From assembly GCF_025398275.1 (NCBI RefSeq), contig NZ_JAODOR010000004.1:124001-188000 (forward strand): a stretch of DNA of 64,000 nt, written 5' to 3'. The translations under genes and the position numbers were made by a program. Under the pieces are notes generated by a model, which had not been told where the DNA came from, searched no databases, and saw only the letters and a program-made list of their open reading frames with translations. Of the stretch, positions 17,074-27,100 are shown one piece after another; the first letter of the stretch is position 1; every line of letters begins with the position of its first letter. The DNA comes from Microbacterium memoriense (GTDB lineage: Bacteria > Actinomycetota > Actinomycetes > Actinomycetales > Microbacteriaceae).

Positions 17074-18492
17074 TCAGTGGGCGAGGCGCGCGATCCAGGC
17101 CTCGACCTCGTCGGCGGTCCGCGGGATGCCGGCCGACAGGTTTTCGGGGCCGTCGGCGGTCATGAGGATGTCGTCCTCGATGCGCGCGCCGATACCGCGA
17201 TACTCCTCGGGAACCGTGAGATCGTCGATCTGGAAGTACAGACCCGGTTCGATCGTGAAGACCATTCCCGGCTCCAGGATGCCGTCGTAGTACATGTCGC
17301 GGCGGGCTTGCGCGCAATCGTGCACGTCGATCCCGAGGTGATGCGACGTGCCGTGCACCATGTACCGCCGGTGCTGGCCACCGCGATCCGCCTCGAGGGC
17401 TTCATCGACGCTCACCGGGAGGAGGCCCCACTCGGCGACACGCGTGGCGATGACCCGCATCGCGGCTTCGTGCACGGTGCGGAACTTCACGCCGGGGACG
17501 GCCGCGGCGAATGCCGCGTCCGCTGCTTCCCGCACCGCCTCGTAGATCTTCCGCTGCACCTCGGTGAACGTGCCCGAGACCGGGAGAGTGCGGGTGATGT
17601 CGGCGGTGTAGAGGCTGTCGACCTCGACACCGGCATCCACCAGGATCAGATCTCCCGGCACGACGGCGCCGTCATTGCGCGTCCAGTGCAGATAGCACGC
17701 GTGCGGGCCGGATGCGGCGATCGTGTCGTAGCCTTCGCCGTTGCCCTCGGTGCGGGCACGGTGGTGGAAGACACCCTCGACCGCCCGCTCGCCGCGCGGC
17801 GTGGCGATGATGCGGGGGAGGTCAGCGACGATGTCGTCGAAGCCTCGCGCGGTGACCTCGACCGCCAGCCGCATCTGCTCGATCTCGTAGGCGTCTTTGA
17901 CGAGACGCAACTCCGAGACGAATCGCGCGAGCTCCTCGTCCTCATCGCCGACGCGGTCACCATCGGCGGCGGCGAAACCATCCAGGTGCGCGGTCGTGAT
18001 GCCCAGGTCGCTTGCGACATCACCGAGAGCAGGCCGCGGTCCGATCCAGAATTCGCCCACGGTGGCGTCGGCGTAGAACTCGGTCGTGGTGCGATCGGCG
18101 CGATCACGCAGGTGCAGCGTCACGTCGTGACCGGATGCCGTCGGCTCGAATACGAGGACGGAGTCCGGCAGGCTGTCGCTCGCCCATCCCGTGAGGTGCG
18201 CGAACGCGGAGTGCGCGCGGAACGGATAGTCGGTGTCGTTGGAACGTTGCTTGAGCGATCCGGCTGGAAAGACCAGACGCTCACCGGGGAACGCGGCCGA
18301 CACCGCCGCGCGACGTGCCGCCGTGAACGCGGCCTGCGCGCGTGGGGGCGGAGACTGCTCGGGGCGCTCGGCCCATCCGGTGGAGATCGTGTCCAGGAAG
18401 CCCTGCGGGAAGGGCTGCTTCCGGTTCGTGTTCTCGGCGGGCGGTGTCTCGGTGCTGGTCTCGGCGATCGTGTCGCTCTCGCTCGTGCTCAT
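17074..18492 (-). CDS. pepP: Xaa-Pro aminopeptidase (PepP type)
   Basis: M24B metallopeptidase of 472 aa that removes an N-terminal residue before proline. The metal-binding set is present: LVDAGVEVDSLYTADITR (two Asp), HGTSHHLGIDVHD (His), TIEPGLYF (Glu) and GARIEDD (Glu). An N-terminal AMP_N domain covers roughly residues 50-180. The ATG at 18492 is preferred over an upstream start because the ordinary Ser/Thr-rich N-terminus begins there. GAGACT seven bases upstream could be its leaderless -10. It converges with the hydrolase gene. Confidence 0.92.
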   Translation of the reverse strand: MSTSESDTIAETSTETPPAENTNRKQPFPQGFLDTISTGWAERPEQSPPPRAQAAFTAARRAAVSAAFPGERLVFPAGSLKQRSNDTDYPFRAHSAFAHLTGWASDSLPDSVLVFEPTASGHDVTLHLRDRADRTTTEFYADATVGEFWIGPRPALGDVASDLGITTAHLDGFAAADGDRVGDEDEELARFVSELRLVKDAYEIEQMRLAVEVTARGFDDIVADLPRIIATPRGERAVEGVFHHRARTEGNGEGYDTIAASGPHACYLHWTRNDGAVVPGDLILVDAGVEVDSLYTADITRTLPVSGTFTEVQRKIYEAVREAADAAFAAAVPGVKFRTVHEAAMRVIATRVAEWGLLPVSVDEALEADRGGQHRRYMVHGTSHHLGIDVHDCAQARRDMYYDGILEPGMVFTIEPGLYFQIDDLTVPEEYRGIGARIEDDILMTADGPENLSAGIPRTADEVEAWIARLAH

Positions 18493-18527
18493 GGAATCCA
18501 GTCTCGCAGGTCGCGACAATCGTGTCG

Positions 18528-19541
18528 CTATGCGGCGGGTTCGAGCTGCACGACGAGCGGACGGTGGTCGCTGCCGCTGTCATCGAGCGAAGTGAGCACG
18601 ACCGAACCTGTCGCCACCCAGCCCGACGTGGACAGGACGTGATCGATCGGGGTCCCGAGCAGCGACGGGACGCTGGTCGTCCAGGTGCCGACACCACCTG
18701 TGCCCGTCGCGGCCGCGCCGTCGTGGCACCGCCCGAGATCAGCGCCGCCGACGCCGAGGTTCGCCATGTGGTCGAGTGTCGCGTTGAAATCGCCCGCCAT
18801 GATCACGCTGTCGGTCGCGCACTGATCCGCGAGCCACTGCAGATCGCTTCGCCAGTCGGCCATGTACGCCTGGCGCGGTGCGACGGCGTGGACGGCGACG
18901 ACGATGGGTCCGTTCCCGTCGACGGGCATCGCGACCACGCTCGGAACCTCGGACGTGTTCGTGGTGCCGTCGACCGTCGATTCGACAACGGCGTAGTCGC
19001 CGAGATCGGGCGAGATCAGCACGCTCGTCCAGTTGGCATCCCACCCCTCGTAGTTCTCGTTGTGCACCCACATCGGTGCGCCGAGGTCTCGCATCGCCAC
19101 GGCGACGGCGATGCCCACGTCTTCCGTGGTCTCGGGCAGCGACACGATGTCGGCCTGCATCGCGACGGCGGTGCGCGCGATCGTCTCGGCATCCGCGGCG
19201 CCACCGGCCGTGTTCCAGGTCATGACGCGGACGCTGGCCTCCGTGGTTTCGGGGAGGCCGCCCGACCCCACACCACGCGCGATCAGAATGCCGCCGCCGG
19301 CGACGGCGCCGACGAACGCGATCGCGGCCATCGTCCCCGCGAATGCGCGGAGAGGCCGGGCAAGACACAGCAACAGAAAAAGCATGCCGAGCACAGCGAG
19401 GAGGACGACCGTGACCGCTCGCAGCGACACGATCTGAGCGATCGGGAACGTGCGCTCCAGGCGGAAGAACTGCGGCCAGGTGAGGATCGCGACGGCGATG
19501 GCCGTGAGCACGGTGATCAGGAGTCCCAGCAGGCGAAGCAC
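18528..19541 (-). CDS. Endonuclease/exonuclease/phosphatase-fold membrane protein
   Basis: A 337-aa protein with three N-terminal membrane helices (about 2-20, 40-62 and 70-92) and an extracytoplasmic EEP-fold domain from about residue 105. Active-site motifs are visible: MTWNTAGG, SLPETTED (Glu), AGDFNATLDH (Asp, Asn) and GSDHRPLVV (Asp-His). Members cleave phosphodiesters of nucleic acids or phospholipids; the substrate is not predictable. The GTG start leads straight into the first helix. It lies upstream of and in the same direction as pepP, 35 bases away. Confidence 0.82.
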   Translation of the reverse strand: MLRLLGLLITVLTAIAVAILTWPQFFRLERTFPIAQIVSLRAVTVVLLAVLGMLFLLLCLARPLRAFAGTMAAIAFVGAVAGGGILIARGVGSGGLPETTEASVRVMTWNTAGGAADAETIARTAVAMQADIVSLPETTEDVGIAVAVAMRDLGAPMWVHNENYEGWDANWTSVLISPDLGDYAVVESTVDGTTNTSEVPSVVAMPVDGNGPIVVAVHAVAPRQAYMADWRSDLQWLADQCATDSVIMAGDFNATLDHMANLGVGGADLGRCHDGAAATGTGGVGTWTTSVPSLLGTPIDHVLSTSGWVATGSVVLTSLDDSGSDHRPLVVQLEPAA

Positions 19542-19597
19542 GTCGGCGACTCTATGTCAGCAGGCTGAGAGAAGGGCGGATGCCGGTCGTCCGCCGG

Positions 19598-19603
19598 TAC
19601 GCT
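19598..19603 (+). promoter_or_regulatory. -10 element, leaderless start of the PHP gene
   Basis: TACGCT, six bases before the ATG at 19610; this spacing decides the start. Confidence 0.55.
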
Positions 19604-19609
19604 CGGATC

Positions 19610-20488
19610 ATGGTGGATGAACGGGATCGCGGCGCACGGGCGTTCGCCGGCCCGAGCGATCTGCACCTTCATTCCGATCACTCCGACGGCACAGAGCCGC
19701 CCGCCGAGGTGATGGCGGCCGCGCATCGGGAGGGCCTGCGCACCGTCGCCCTGACCGACCATGACACGACGTCGGGATGGGCCGAAGCAGCGGAGGCGGC
19801 CGGCTCGCTCGGAATGACGTTGATTCCGGGGATGGAGCTCTCCGCGCGTCACGAGTGGCGGAGCGTCCACGTGCTGGGCTACCTTTTCGACCCGGACGAT
19901 CCGGGCCTTCGTGCCCTCACCGATCGCATCCGCACCGCTCGGCTGACCCGCGCCCGCACGATGGCCGACCGGATCGGTCGTGACTACGACGTGACGTGGG
20001 ACGATATCCTCGCCCAGACCGCCGAGGGTGCCACGGTCGGACGCCCACACCTTGCCGATGCGCTCGTCGCGAGGGGGCACGTGCGCGATCGCGGCGAGGC
20101 GTTCGCCGGCATCCTTCATCCCGCCAGTGACTACTACGTGTCGTTGTATGCGCCGGACCCCGTGACGGCGGTGGCGGCGATCGTGGGCGCCGGGGGAGTG
20201 CCGATCATCGCGCACCCGGCCGGTCGTGCGGGCCTGCTGCCGGCAGCGCTCACCGACGCGATGCTGGCGGCCGGGCTTGCGGGCTTCGAGCTCGGCCATC
20301 GGGAGAATGACGAGCCTGCGCTGTCGCGCCTGCGCCGGCTCGTGTCTGAACGCGACCTCATCGCCACCGGGTCCAGCGACTACCACGGCCGCGGAAAGCC
20401 CAACGTGCCGGGGGAGAACACCACGTCCGACGACATGGTCGCCCGCATCATCGCCCGGGCAACGGGAAGCGCCCCCGTCCATCCCTGA
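19610..20488 (+). CDS. PHP-domain phosphoesterase
   Basis: A 292-aa PHP-superfamily metallohydrolase. Metal-binding motifs are DLHLHSDHSDGTEPP near residue 16, LTDHDTTSGW near 48, GMELSA near 72, IIAHPAGR near 202 and GSSDYHGRGKPN near 258. It is closest to the RNase AM / nucleoside 3',5'-bisphosphate phosphatase group (YciV/TrpH-like), which acts on short RNA or pAp (family knowledge). The ATG at 19610 is favoured by the adjacent -10; a start ten codons earlier is possible. It converges with the SHOCT gene. Confidence 0.87.
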   Translation: MVDERDRGARAFAGPSDLHLHSDHSDGTEPPAEVMAAAHREGLRTVALTDHDTTSGWAEAAEAAGSLGMTLIPGMELSARHEWRSVHVLGYLFDPDDPGLRALTDRIRTARLTRARTMADRIGRDYDVTWDDILAQTAEGATVGRPHLADALVARGHVRDRGEAFAGILHPASDYYVSLYAPDPVTAVAAIVGAGGVPIIAHPAGRAGLLPAALTDAMLAAGLAGFELGHRENDEPALSRLRRLVSERDLIATGSSDYHGRGKPNVPGENTTSDDMVARIIARATGSAPVHP

Positions 20489-20498
20489 ACGGGACGGG
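20474..20498. terminator. Possible terminator after the PHP gene
   Basis: CCCGTCC pairs with GGACGGG across an 11-base loop that contains the stop codon. There is no T-run. Confidence 0.4.
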
Positions 20499-20522
20499 CG
20501 AGGGCGCTGCGCGCGAGAGAAC

Positions 20523-20939
20523 TCAGGCCAGGGCCTTGGCCTTCAGCGCGTCGAACTCTGCCTGGCTGATCGCTCCGGAGTCGAGCAGACCCTTCGCCTG
20601 AGCGATCTGGTCGGTCGGGCTGGTGCCCGCGACCTGACGGATGTAGTCGTCCTGAGCCGACTTGTAGTGCGAAGCCGCCGCGACCTGACGCTCGCTCATG
20701 CCGCGACCGCGGGCGATGAGGTAGACGAGCGCCGTGACGATCGGGAAGAAGATCAGGAAGAAGATCCAGACGGCCTTCCAGCCACCGCCGAGCTTCGTGT
20801 CACGGAAGATGTCGCCGATGATGGCGAACAGCGCGAACAGGTACGAAACGAAGATGAATGCCCACAGGAACCACCAGATGAGATCTCCGAAGGAGCCCCA
20901 GAAGCCTTGGTATTCCACAGCCGCGTCGATGAACCGCAT
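20523..20939 (-). CDS. PLDc_N/SHOCT domain membrane protein
   Basis: A 138-aa protein with two membrane helices (about 20-42 and 55-75; GGGWKAVWIFFLIFFPIVTALVY is the PLDc_N-type segment) and a C-terminal SHOCT motif (DQIAQAKGLLDSGAISQAEFDALKAK). SHOCT helices are thought to mediate oligomerisation. GAAGGG lies at the right distance from the ATG at 20939. It is a single gene; function unknown. Confidence 0.78.
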   Translation of the reverse strand: MRFIDAAVEYQGFWGSFGDLIWWFLWAFIFVSYLFALFAIIGDIFRDTKLGGGWKAVWIFFLIFFPIVTALVYLIARGRGMSERQVAAASHYKSAQDDYIRQVAGTSPTDQIAQAKGLLDSGAISQAEFDALKAKALA

Positions 20940-21049
20940 GATTGCCCTTCGAGAAAGTTGATCGGCATCACCTGCCGTCGATGCTCACTGTACTGCGGGC
21001 GTCAGGGGCCTCGAGGACAGATGACATTGGCGTCGGGCAGTTCGCGTCG

Positions 21050-22555
21050 TCAACCGGCGGTGACGGGAGCTCCGGCTCCACCGGACCCACCGCGGCGGCG
21101 ACGCCGGCGACGTGCGGGAGCCGGCTTGCCGTCGTGGTGTTCTTTGCCGGCGCCGTCGTGCGTGCCTGCGCCATCCGCACTGCGTTCGGCTGTGGTGTTC
21201 GCCTCGGCGGACGAAGACGCGGCATCCGACGGTTCGGCGAAGCTCGTGCCGACCGGCTCCTGCGCGCCGCGGCGACGGCGGCGACGCGTGGTGCCCGCTT
21301 CGGAGCCCTCGGCGGCGACGTCGGCGGCGTGTGCCGGGCGCTGCGTGCGGACGGTGGCGGTCTTCGGGGCCGTCGCGATGCGACCCTTCGTGCCGGCGGG
21401 GATGTCGAGGTCCGTGTAAAGGTGCGGGCTCGAGGAGTACGTCTCGATGGGCTCAGGCTGACCGAAATCGAGCGCGCGGTTGATGAGCGCCCACTTGTGC
21501 AGGTCGTCCCAATCGACGAATGTCACCGCGATGCCGGTGTTGCCGGCGCGGCCGGTGCGGCCGACGCGGTGAAGATACGTCTTCTCGTCTTCGGGGATCG
21601 TGTGGTTGATCACGTGGGTCACATCGTTCACGTCGATGCCGCGCGCGGCGACGTCGGTCGCGATGAGGACGTCCTTCTTGCCGGCTTTGAACGCGGCCAT
21701 CGAGCGTTCGCGGCTTTCCTGGCTCATGTCGCCGTGGACGGCGCCCGCGTTGAACCCGCGGTCGCTGAGCTCATCGACGAGCTTCTGGGCGGCGCGCTTG
21801 GTGCGCGTGAAGATGACGGCCTTGCCGCGGCCCTCGGACTGCAGGATGCGGGCGATGACCTCATCCTTGTCGAGCGAGTGCGCGCGGTAGACAAGGTGAC
21901 GGATGTTGGCCTGCGTGAGGCCCTCGTCGGGATCGTTCGCCCGCATGTGGATGGGGTTGGTCATGAAACGGCGGGCGAGGGCGACGATCGGCCCGGGCAT
22001 CGTCGCGGAGAACAGCTGCGTGTGGCGCACCTGTGCGACCTTCTGGAAGATCTTCTCGATGTCGGAGAGGAATCCGAGGTCGAGCATCTTGTCGGCTTCG
22101 TCCAGGACGACCTCGGTCGCGTTCGACAGGTCGAGGAGGCGCTGGTTGTTGAGGTCGATCAGTCGACCGGGCGTGCCGACGACGATCTGCGCGCCGGCCT
22201 TGAGCTGTTCGATCTGGCCCTCGTACGCCTTGCCGCCGTAGATCGCGACGACGCTGGTCGCGCGGTTCTGCGTCAGCATGTCGATGTCTTCGTACACCTG
22301 CACGCACAGCTCGCGGGTCGGCACGACGATGAGCGCCTTGACGCCCGGCTCGGGGGTGAGACCGAGGCGCTGAACGACGGGGATGCCGAAGCCGAAGGTC
22401 TTGCCGGTTCCGGTCTTGGCCTGGCCGATGATGTCCTGGCCGGGGAGGCCGAGCGGAATCGTCTGCTCCTGGATCGGGAACGCGTCCACGATGCCCTTTG
22501 CCGCGAGTGCGTCGACGATGTCCTGGTCGACGCCGAGTTCGGCGAAAGTCGTCAT
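21050..22555 (-). CDS. DEAD-box RNA helicase
   Basis: A 501-aa RhlE/CsdA-like ATP-dependent RNA helicase. The Q motif FPIQEQTIPLGL, motif I AKTGTGKT, motif Ia PTRELC, motif II DEAD (VVLDEADKMLD), motif III SAT and motif VI HRVGRTGRAG are all present. The last 110 residues are basic and low-complexity, ending in an Arg-rich stretch, as in other actinobacterial RhlE-type enzymes. The ATG at 22555 starts the conserved region. A hairpin GGCGG...CCGCC (22572-22588) lies in the likely leader, which could affect expression. It is divergent from the ferritin-like gene. Confidence 0.93.
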   Translation of the reverse strand: MTTFAELGVDQDIVDALAAKGIVDAFPIQEQTIPLGLPGQDIIGQAKTGTGKTFGFGIPVVQRLGLTPEPGVKALIVVPTRELCVQVYEDIDMLTQNRATSVVAIYGGKAYEGQIEQLKAGAQIVVGTPGRLIDLNNQRLLDLSNATEVVLDEADKMLDLGFLSDIEKIFQKVAQVRHTQLFSATMPGPIVALARRFMTNPIHMRANDPDEGLTQANIRHLVYRAHSLDKDEVIARILQSEGRGKAVIFTRTKRAAQKLVDELSDRGFNAGAVHGDMSQESRERSMAAFKAGKKDVLIATDVAARGIDVNDVTHVINHTIPEDEKTYLHRVGRTGRAGNTGIAVTFVDWDDLHKWALINRALDFGQPEPIETYSSSPHLYTDLDIPAGTKGRIATAPKTATVRTQRPAHAADVAAEGSEAGTTRRRRRRGAQEPVGTSFAEPSDAASSSAEANTTAERSADGAGTHDGAGKEHHDGKPAPARRRRRRRGGSGGAGAPVTAG

Positions 22556-22707
22556 ATTGTCATGCCTGTCTGGCGGTGAGAAGCCGCCGGTGAAGATACC
22601 CACGCCCTTCACTCAGCCACAGGCGCGGTGGCCCCGATCCATCGCCGGGACGGCCTCAGCCTACCTGAGCGCACCGGACGGGCCCGCGTATGGAGCGCAG
22701 TGGCGTT

Positions 22708-22713
22708 TATGCT
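22708..22713 (+). promoter_or_regulatory. -10 element of the ferritin-like gene
   Basis: TATGCT, six bases before the GTG at 22720. Confidence 0.55.
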
Positions 22714-22719
22714 GTCCTC

Positions 22720-23436
22720 GTGGTGACCTGGCCCTGGCAGCGCGATCGCGCGGCCGCGCGAACGCTGAAGCTGCGTTCGCGCGGCGACTTCGGCGACGTC
22801 AGCCGTGTGGATTTCGAGGAACTCGCACCCGATATCGACACCTTCCTGGGTCAGGCGGCGTACCTGCAGTTGGGGTATTTCGAGACGCTGAGCCAGCTGA
22901 TCGCGCCGACACCGGAGCTCTCCCACAAGGAATCACTGTCGCTTGCGGCGGGTGCCGCGCTCATCAAACACCGCGGCCTCGTGAAGCTCATCCGTGACCG
23001 GCACGACGATCCGCTGGAGATCATGCTCCCGTTTCGGGAGCCGTTGGACGCGTTCCGCCGGGAGACCCACGGTGCGCGCCCACTCGAGACGATGCTCACC
23101 GTCCACATCACCGCAGGCATGCTGGACGACTTCTACCTCGCGCTCGCGGCAAGCTACGGCGCGACGGGGGAGCGGGCGGCGGAGATCCTGCGCGCCGACG
23201 ACGATCGTCAGGCGCTCACGCAGATCATCGCGGATGCGATCGCATCGGATGCGGAATGGAAATCACTGCTGGCGCTGTGGGGTCGACGCCTGGTCGGCGA
23301 CACGCTGTTGATCGCGCGCGGAGCGCTCGGACCTCAGACTCTCGACGCCGCGGAGGAGAAGAAGGTCGAACCCGTCTTCACGGATCTCCTCGCGGCGCAT
23401 TCGCGGCGCATGTCCGCGATTGGTCTTGACGCCTGA
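22720..23436 (+). CDS. Ferritin-like fold protein
   Basis: A 238-aa alpha-helical protein of the actinobacterial ferritin-like family found beside the RhlE helicase (Rv3210c neighbourhood). FLGQAAYLQLGYFETLSQLI and a later HITAGMLDDFYLALA helix would belong to a four-helix bundle, but a full set of diiron Glu/His ligands is not obvious to me. GTG at 22720 (or the next codon, also GTG) is favoured by the -10 six bases upstream; a start ten codons earlier is less likely. Function unknown. Confidence 0.7.
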   Translation: MVTWPWQRDRAAARTLKLRSRGDFGDVSRVDFEELAPDIDTFLGQAAYLQLGYFETLSQLIAPTPELSHKESLSLAAGAALIKHRGLVKLIRDRHDDPLEIMLPFREPLDAFRRETHGARPLETMLTVHITAGMLDDFYLALAASYGATGERAAEILRADDDRQALTQIIADAIASDAEWKSLLALWGRRLVGDTLLIARGALGPQTLDAAEEKKVEPVFTDLLAAHSRRMSAIGLDA

Positions 23437-23727
23437 TCAGGCGATTTTCAACCGGAGACGCTCCTGGGCATCGTGCTGGGCACGGGACCGGGTGAGAAGG
23501 ACCAGCATGATCGGCACCACGATCCCGGGGACGACGATCGACAGCACCCAGATCCAGGGGTTGTCGGCGCCGATGCCCGCCCACGTGAGCGCGAGCCATG
23601 TGAACCCGCCGACGCTGGCGCCGACGATCGGCGACAGCGCGGTGCCGCGCGCGTCTCGTCCGGGCTGCAGGAAGTGCAGGACACCGCCGATCGTGGCTCC
23701 GAAGATGAAGCCCAGCAGGATCTCCAT
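23437..23727 (-). CDS. Small membrane protein
   Basis: A 96-aa protein with three hydrophobic segments (about 3-19, 32-52 and 58-80) and a basic C-terminus. I do not recognise the family. It converges with the ferritin-like gene: both stop codons sit in the palindrome GCCTGATCAGGC (23431-23442). It follows the DUF3107 gene in the same direction with an 11-base gap, so the two are probably co-transcribed. Confidence 0.65.
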   Translation of the reverse strand: MEILLGFIFGATIGGVLHFLQPGRDARGTALSPIVGASVGGFTWLALTWAGIGADNPWIWVLSIVVPGIVVPIMLVLLTRSRAQHDAQERLRLKIA

Positions 23728-23738
23728 GGCGGCCGCCC

Positions 23739-23963
23739 TCAGAGGACGAAGCCCACGCGGCGGGACTCTTCGGTCCCGACCTCGATGAACGCGATCCCGG
23801 CCGTCGGCACGATGTAGGAGTTCCCCTTGACGTCGGTGAAGCTGACGGCGGCGGTGCCACCCTCGATCGCTGCCGTCACGGACTTCTTGACGGAGTCAGC
23901 CGATTCTGCCGACTCGAAACTGAGCTCGCGAGCGGTGTTCGCAATGCCGATGCGGATCTCCAC
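23739..23963 (-). CDS. DUF3107 family protein
   Basis: A 74-aa soluble protein beginning MEIRIGIANTARELSFE and ending RRVGFVL, the pattern of DUF3107 (TB9.4/Rv3208A-type), restricted to actinobacteria and of unknown function. The ATG is supported by the family N-terminus. It is divergent from adnA and upstream of the small membrane-protein gene. Confidence 0.85.
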   Translation of the reverse strand: MEIRIGIANTARELSFESAESADSVKKSVTAAIEGGTAAVSFTDVKGNSYIVPTAGIAFIEVGTEESRRVGFVL

Positions 23964-24085
23964 GGTGGTGCCACGTCCTTAATTGCCGGTTCGAGGGCCC
24001 GCAGGAGCGGGCGTATCTCGACTCTACGACACGCCCAGCGGCCATCGGCCGCCCGGCGGGCGTGGTCTGCACGCTGACGGCGAAC

Positions 24086-24114
24086 GCGCCGCCGAGCATC
24101 GGTGTCGGCGGCGC
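24086..24114. promoter_or_regulatory. Perfect dyad in the -35 region of adnAB
   Basis: GCGCCGCCGA and its exact complement are separated by nine bases, ending four bases before the -10 hexamer. It covers the place where a -35 would be, so a repressor or activator site is plausible. Confidence 0.5.
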
Positions 24115-24118
24115 CGGA

Positions 24119-24124
24119 TAGCGT
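24119..24124 (+). promoter_or_regulatory. -10 element, leaderless start of adnA
   Basis: TAGCGT, six bases before the ATG at 24131. Confidence 0.5.
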
Positions 24125-24130
24125 GGAACC

Positions 24131-27100
24131 ATGACTTCGTTGCCGCTTGATCCCGCGCAACAGGCGGTCATCGACCTCGACGTGACGGCATCCGGCGTCG
24201 TGGTGGGCGCGCCGGGAAGCGGCAAGACGACGACGATCATCGAACGTGTCGCGGCGATGATGGCGCTCGGTGTGCGACCCGACGAGATCCTCGTGCTCAC
24301 GCCCACACGCCAGGCGGCGACGGCGCTCCGTGATCGTCTTGCCCTGCGTGTGCGGGTCGCCACGCCGGGGCCGTTGGCGCGATCGGTCGCCGCGTTCGCA
24401 TATCAACTCGTGCGCGGACACGCCGTGGGAGCAGGGCTCGAACCTCCGCAGCTTTTGACCGGTCCCGACGAGGATCGCATCGTCCAGGACCTTCTCGACG
24501 GCGATGCGGAAGACGAGGCGGCGGGCAACATCCCGCGCTGGCCCGCGTGGCTCACCCCCGACATTCGCGGTACGCGCGGGTTCCGCACGGAGGTGCGCGC
24601 GTTTCTGGCGGAGTGCACGACGCTCGGAATCGAGCCGGCGGACCTCGCTGAGCTCGCCGCGCGCCAGGACCGGGGCATCTGGGCATCGTTGGCGACCTTC
24701 GCTGCCGAGTACCACGCCGTGCGCGCCGATATGCGCGGCGCCCACCGCGACGCCGCGGGCCTCGTGCGTGAAGGTGTCGGGCTGGCCCGGATGCCGGCGC
24801 CTGCGGCACCCGGCGCGCTGACGACGTTGCGGGCACTGATCGTCGACGACGCGCAGGAACTCACGCTGGGCGGAATCGAACTGCTGGAAGCCTGTCGCGC
24901 CCGCGGTATCGCGGTGCTCGCCTTCGGTGACCCGGACGTAGGCTCTGGATCGTTCCGCGGCGCCACGCCGCAGAACTTCGCCCGGCTGGCGCGCGGCCTC
25001 CCGCTGCATGTTCTCGGCGCGCCGCATCGGGGGACGCCGGCGCTGCGCGATCTCGCCGCACAGGTCACGAGCCGCATCGGGGCGGTCGGCGTCATCGCGC
25101 ACCGCCGCGCGCCGGACCCGGGAGATCCGGGCGGGTCGATCCGCGCATTCGCCCTGCGCTCATCGGGGGAGGAACTCGACACGATCGCACGGCTGCTCCG
25201 AGAACGCCATGTCCACGACGGGGTCCCGTGGGAACACTGCGCCGTCATCGCACACGACAGTCGTCAGGTGGTCACGCTGGAAGCAGAACTGTCGGCGCGG
25301 GATGTGCCGACAGCCGCCAGCGGGCAAGGACGCACCCTCGGTGACATGCGCGCCGTGCGGGAGCTGCTCCTGCTGATCGAGCTCGCGGCGCGGGATGAGT
25401 GGCACGGCGACGAACCCACCGAGGTACTCCGCCACGGCGGATTGGACGGTATCGAGGTGCGGCGGCTGCGCATGGCGCTGCGGCACGATGCGCTCCGGCA
25501 GCACGATGCGGAGACCGGATCCCCGGTTCGCTCGGCGCGCGACTTGCTGGCGTCCGGGCTCCGGCATCCCCTCGAATTCGAGTTGCTGGATACGCGGGAG
25601 GGGCGACGCGCCGCCCGCATCGCCGAGACCGTCGCGCTCCTGCGCGAACAGATCGCCGACGGAGCGACGGCCCACGAACTGCTGTGGACGACGTGGGAGC
25701 GCTCGGGACGTGAAAGGTCGTGGCGAGACGCGGCGGCCGGCCACGGACCGTTGGCAGATCAAGCCGGGCGCGACCTCGATGCCGTCGTCGCGCTCTTCCA
25801 CGCAGCCAAACGACACGGGGAGCGCGAGGACGGAACCGCGCCGATCGCGTTCGTGCGCGGCATCCTGCAGTCCGACGTCGCGGAGGATCGCCTCAGCGCG
25901 CCGACCCCCGGCGGGGTCGTATCGGTTCTGACCCCTGCCGGTGCCCTCGGTGGCGAGTTCGACACGGTCGTGATCGCCGGGGTGCAGGACGGCGTCTGGC
26001 CGAACCTCCGCCCGCGCGGTGGCCTGCTGGAGACGTGGCGTCTCGCGACGGCCGGCGAGGACCAACCCGTCGATGCGCTCGACCTCCGTCGCGGTGTGCT
26101 CCATGACGAGTTGCGGCTGTTCGTGCGTGCCGTCTCGCGGGCGCAGTCGCGCCTGATCGTCACGGCGGTCGATGATGACGACACGGGGCCGAGCGTGCTG
26201 TTCGAGTTCCTTCCGCCGGCTGAGGCCGCGCCGCGGAGTGCGGAGCATCCACTGTCGTTGCGCGGGCTGGTCGCCCAGTATCGCCGCGCGTTGACCGATC
26301 CGCGCACGACAGCGGCCACGCGCGCCGACGCCGCGGGTCAACTGGCGCTCCTCGCCGAGGCGGGTGTGGCCGGGGCCGATCCGCAGCAGTGGTACGGCAT
26401 TGCGCCGCCGACCGCGCGCGGGCCGCTGATCGACCTGTCCCTCGAGCAGGCGCGGGTGTCGCCGTCGAAACTCGAGGCGATCGACGTGTGCCAGCTCAAC
26501 TGGGTCATCGGCGACCTCGGCGGCGATGCCGGCAGCGTCGGAGCGGGCCTGGGCACGCTGATCCATGCCGCGCTCGAACACGCCGAGGGCGCCGACGAGG
26601 CGGACCTCTGGCGCACGGTCGAGAGTCGGTGGTCGGAGCTCGAGTTCGAGGCGGTGTGGATCGAGCGCGCCGAACGCACCCGCGCACGTGATCTGGTGGC
26701 CCGCCTGAGCCGCTACCTCCGCGACGCGCAGGCCGCCGGGACGAGCCTCCTGGGAGCCGAGCCCCGGTTCGAGCTGGAGGTGCCGGTCGCCGGCGCCGCT
26801 CTGCCGTCGGTCGTGAGCGGGACGATCGACCGTGTCGAACTGACGGCGGAAGGCACGGTCGTCATCGTCGATTTGAAAACCGGGCGCACACAATCGACGA
26901 GTGCGACAGCGGCCGTCGACAATCCGCAGCTGAGTGCGTATCAACTCGCGTTCGAGAACGGAGCGATCCCCGCGGCAGCCGGTCACCCGTCCGGCGGGGC
27001 GAAGCTCCTGGTGTTGAGGGCCAACCGGAACGGACCGTACTCGACGCCTCTGCAGGAGCCGTTCGACGATGACCGCCGCAGCGCGTTCGTCGATCGCATC

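Noticed and set aside
23431..23442. GCCTGATCAGGC palindrome as a terminator
   Set aside because: It has no loop and arises simply from TGA and TCA stop codons facing each other; a similar case is CTGAGCCTCAG at 63034.
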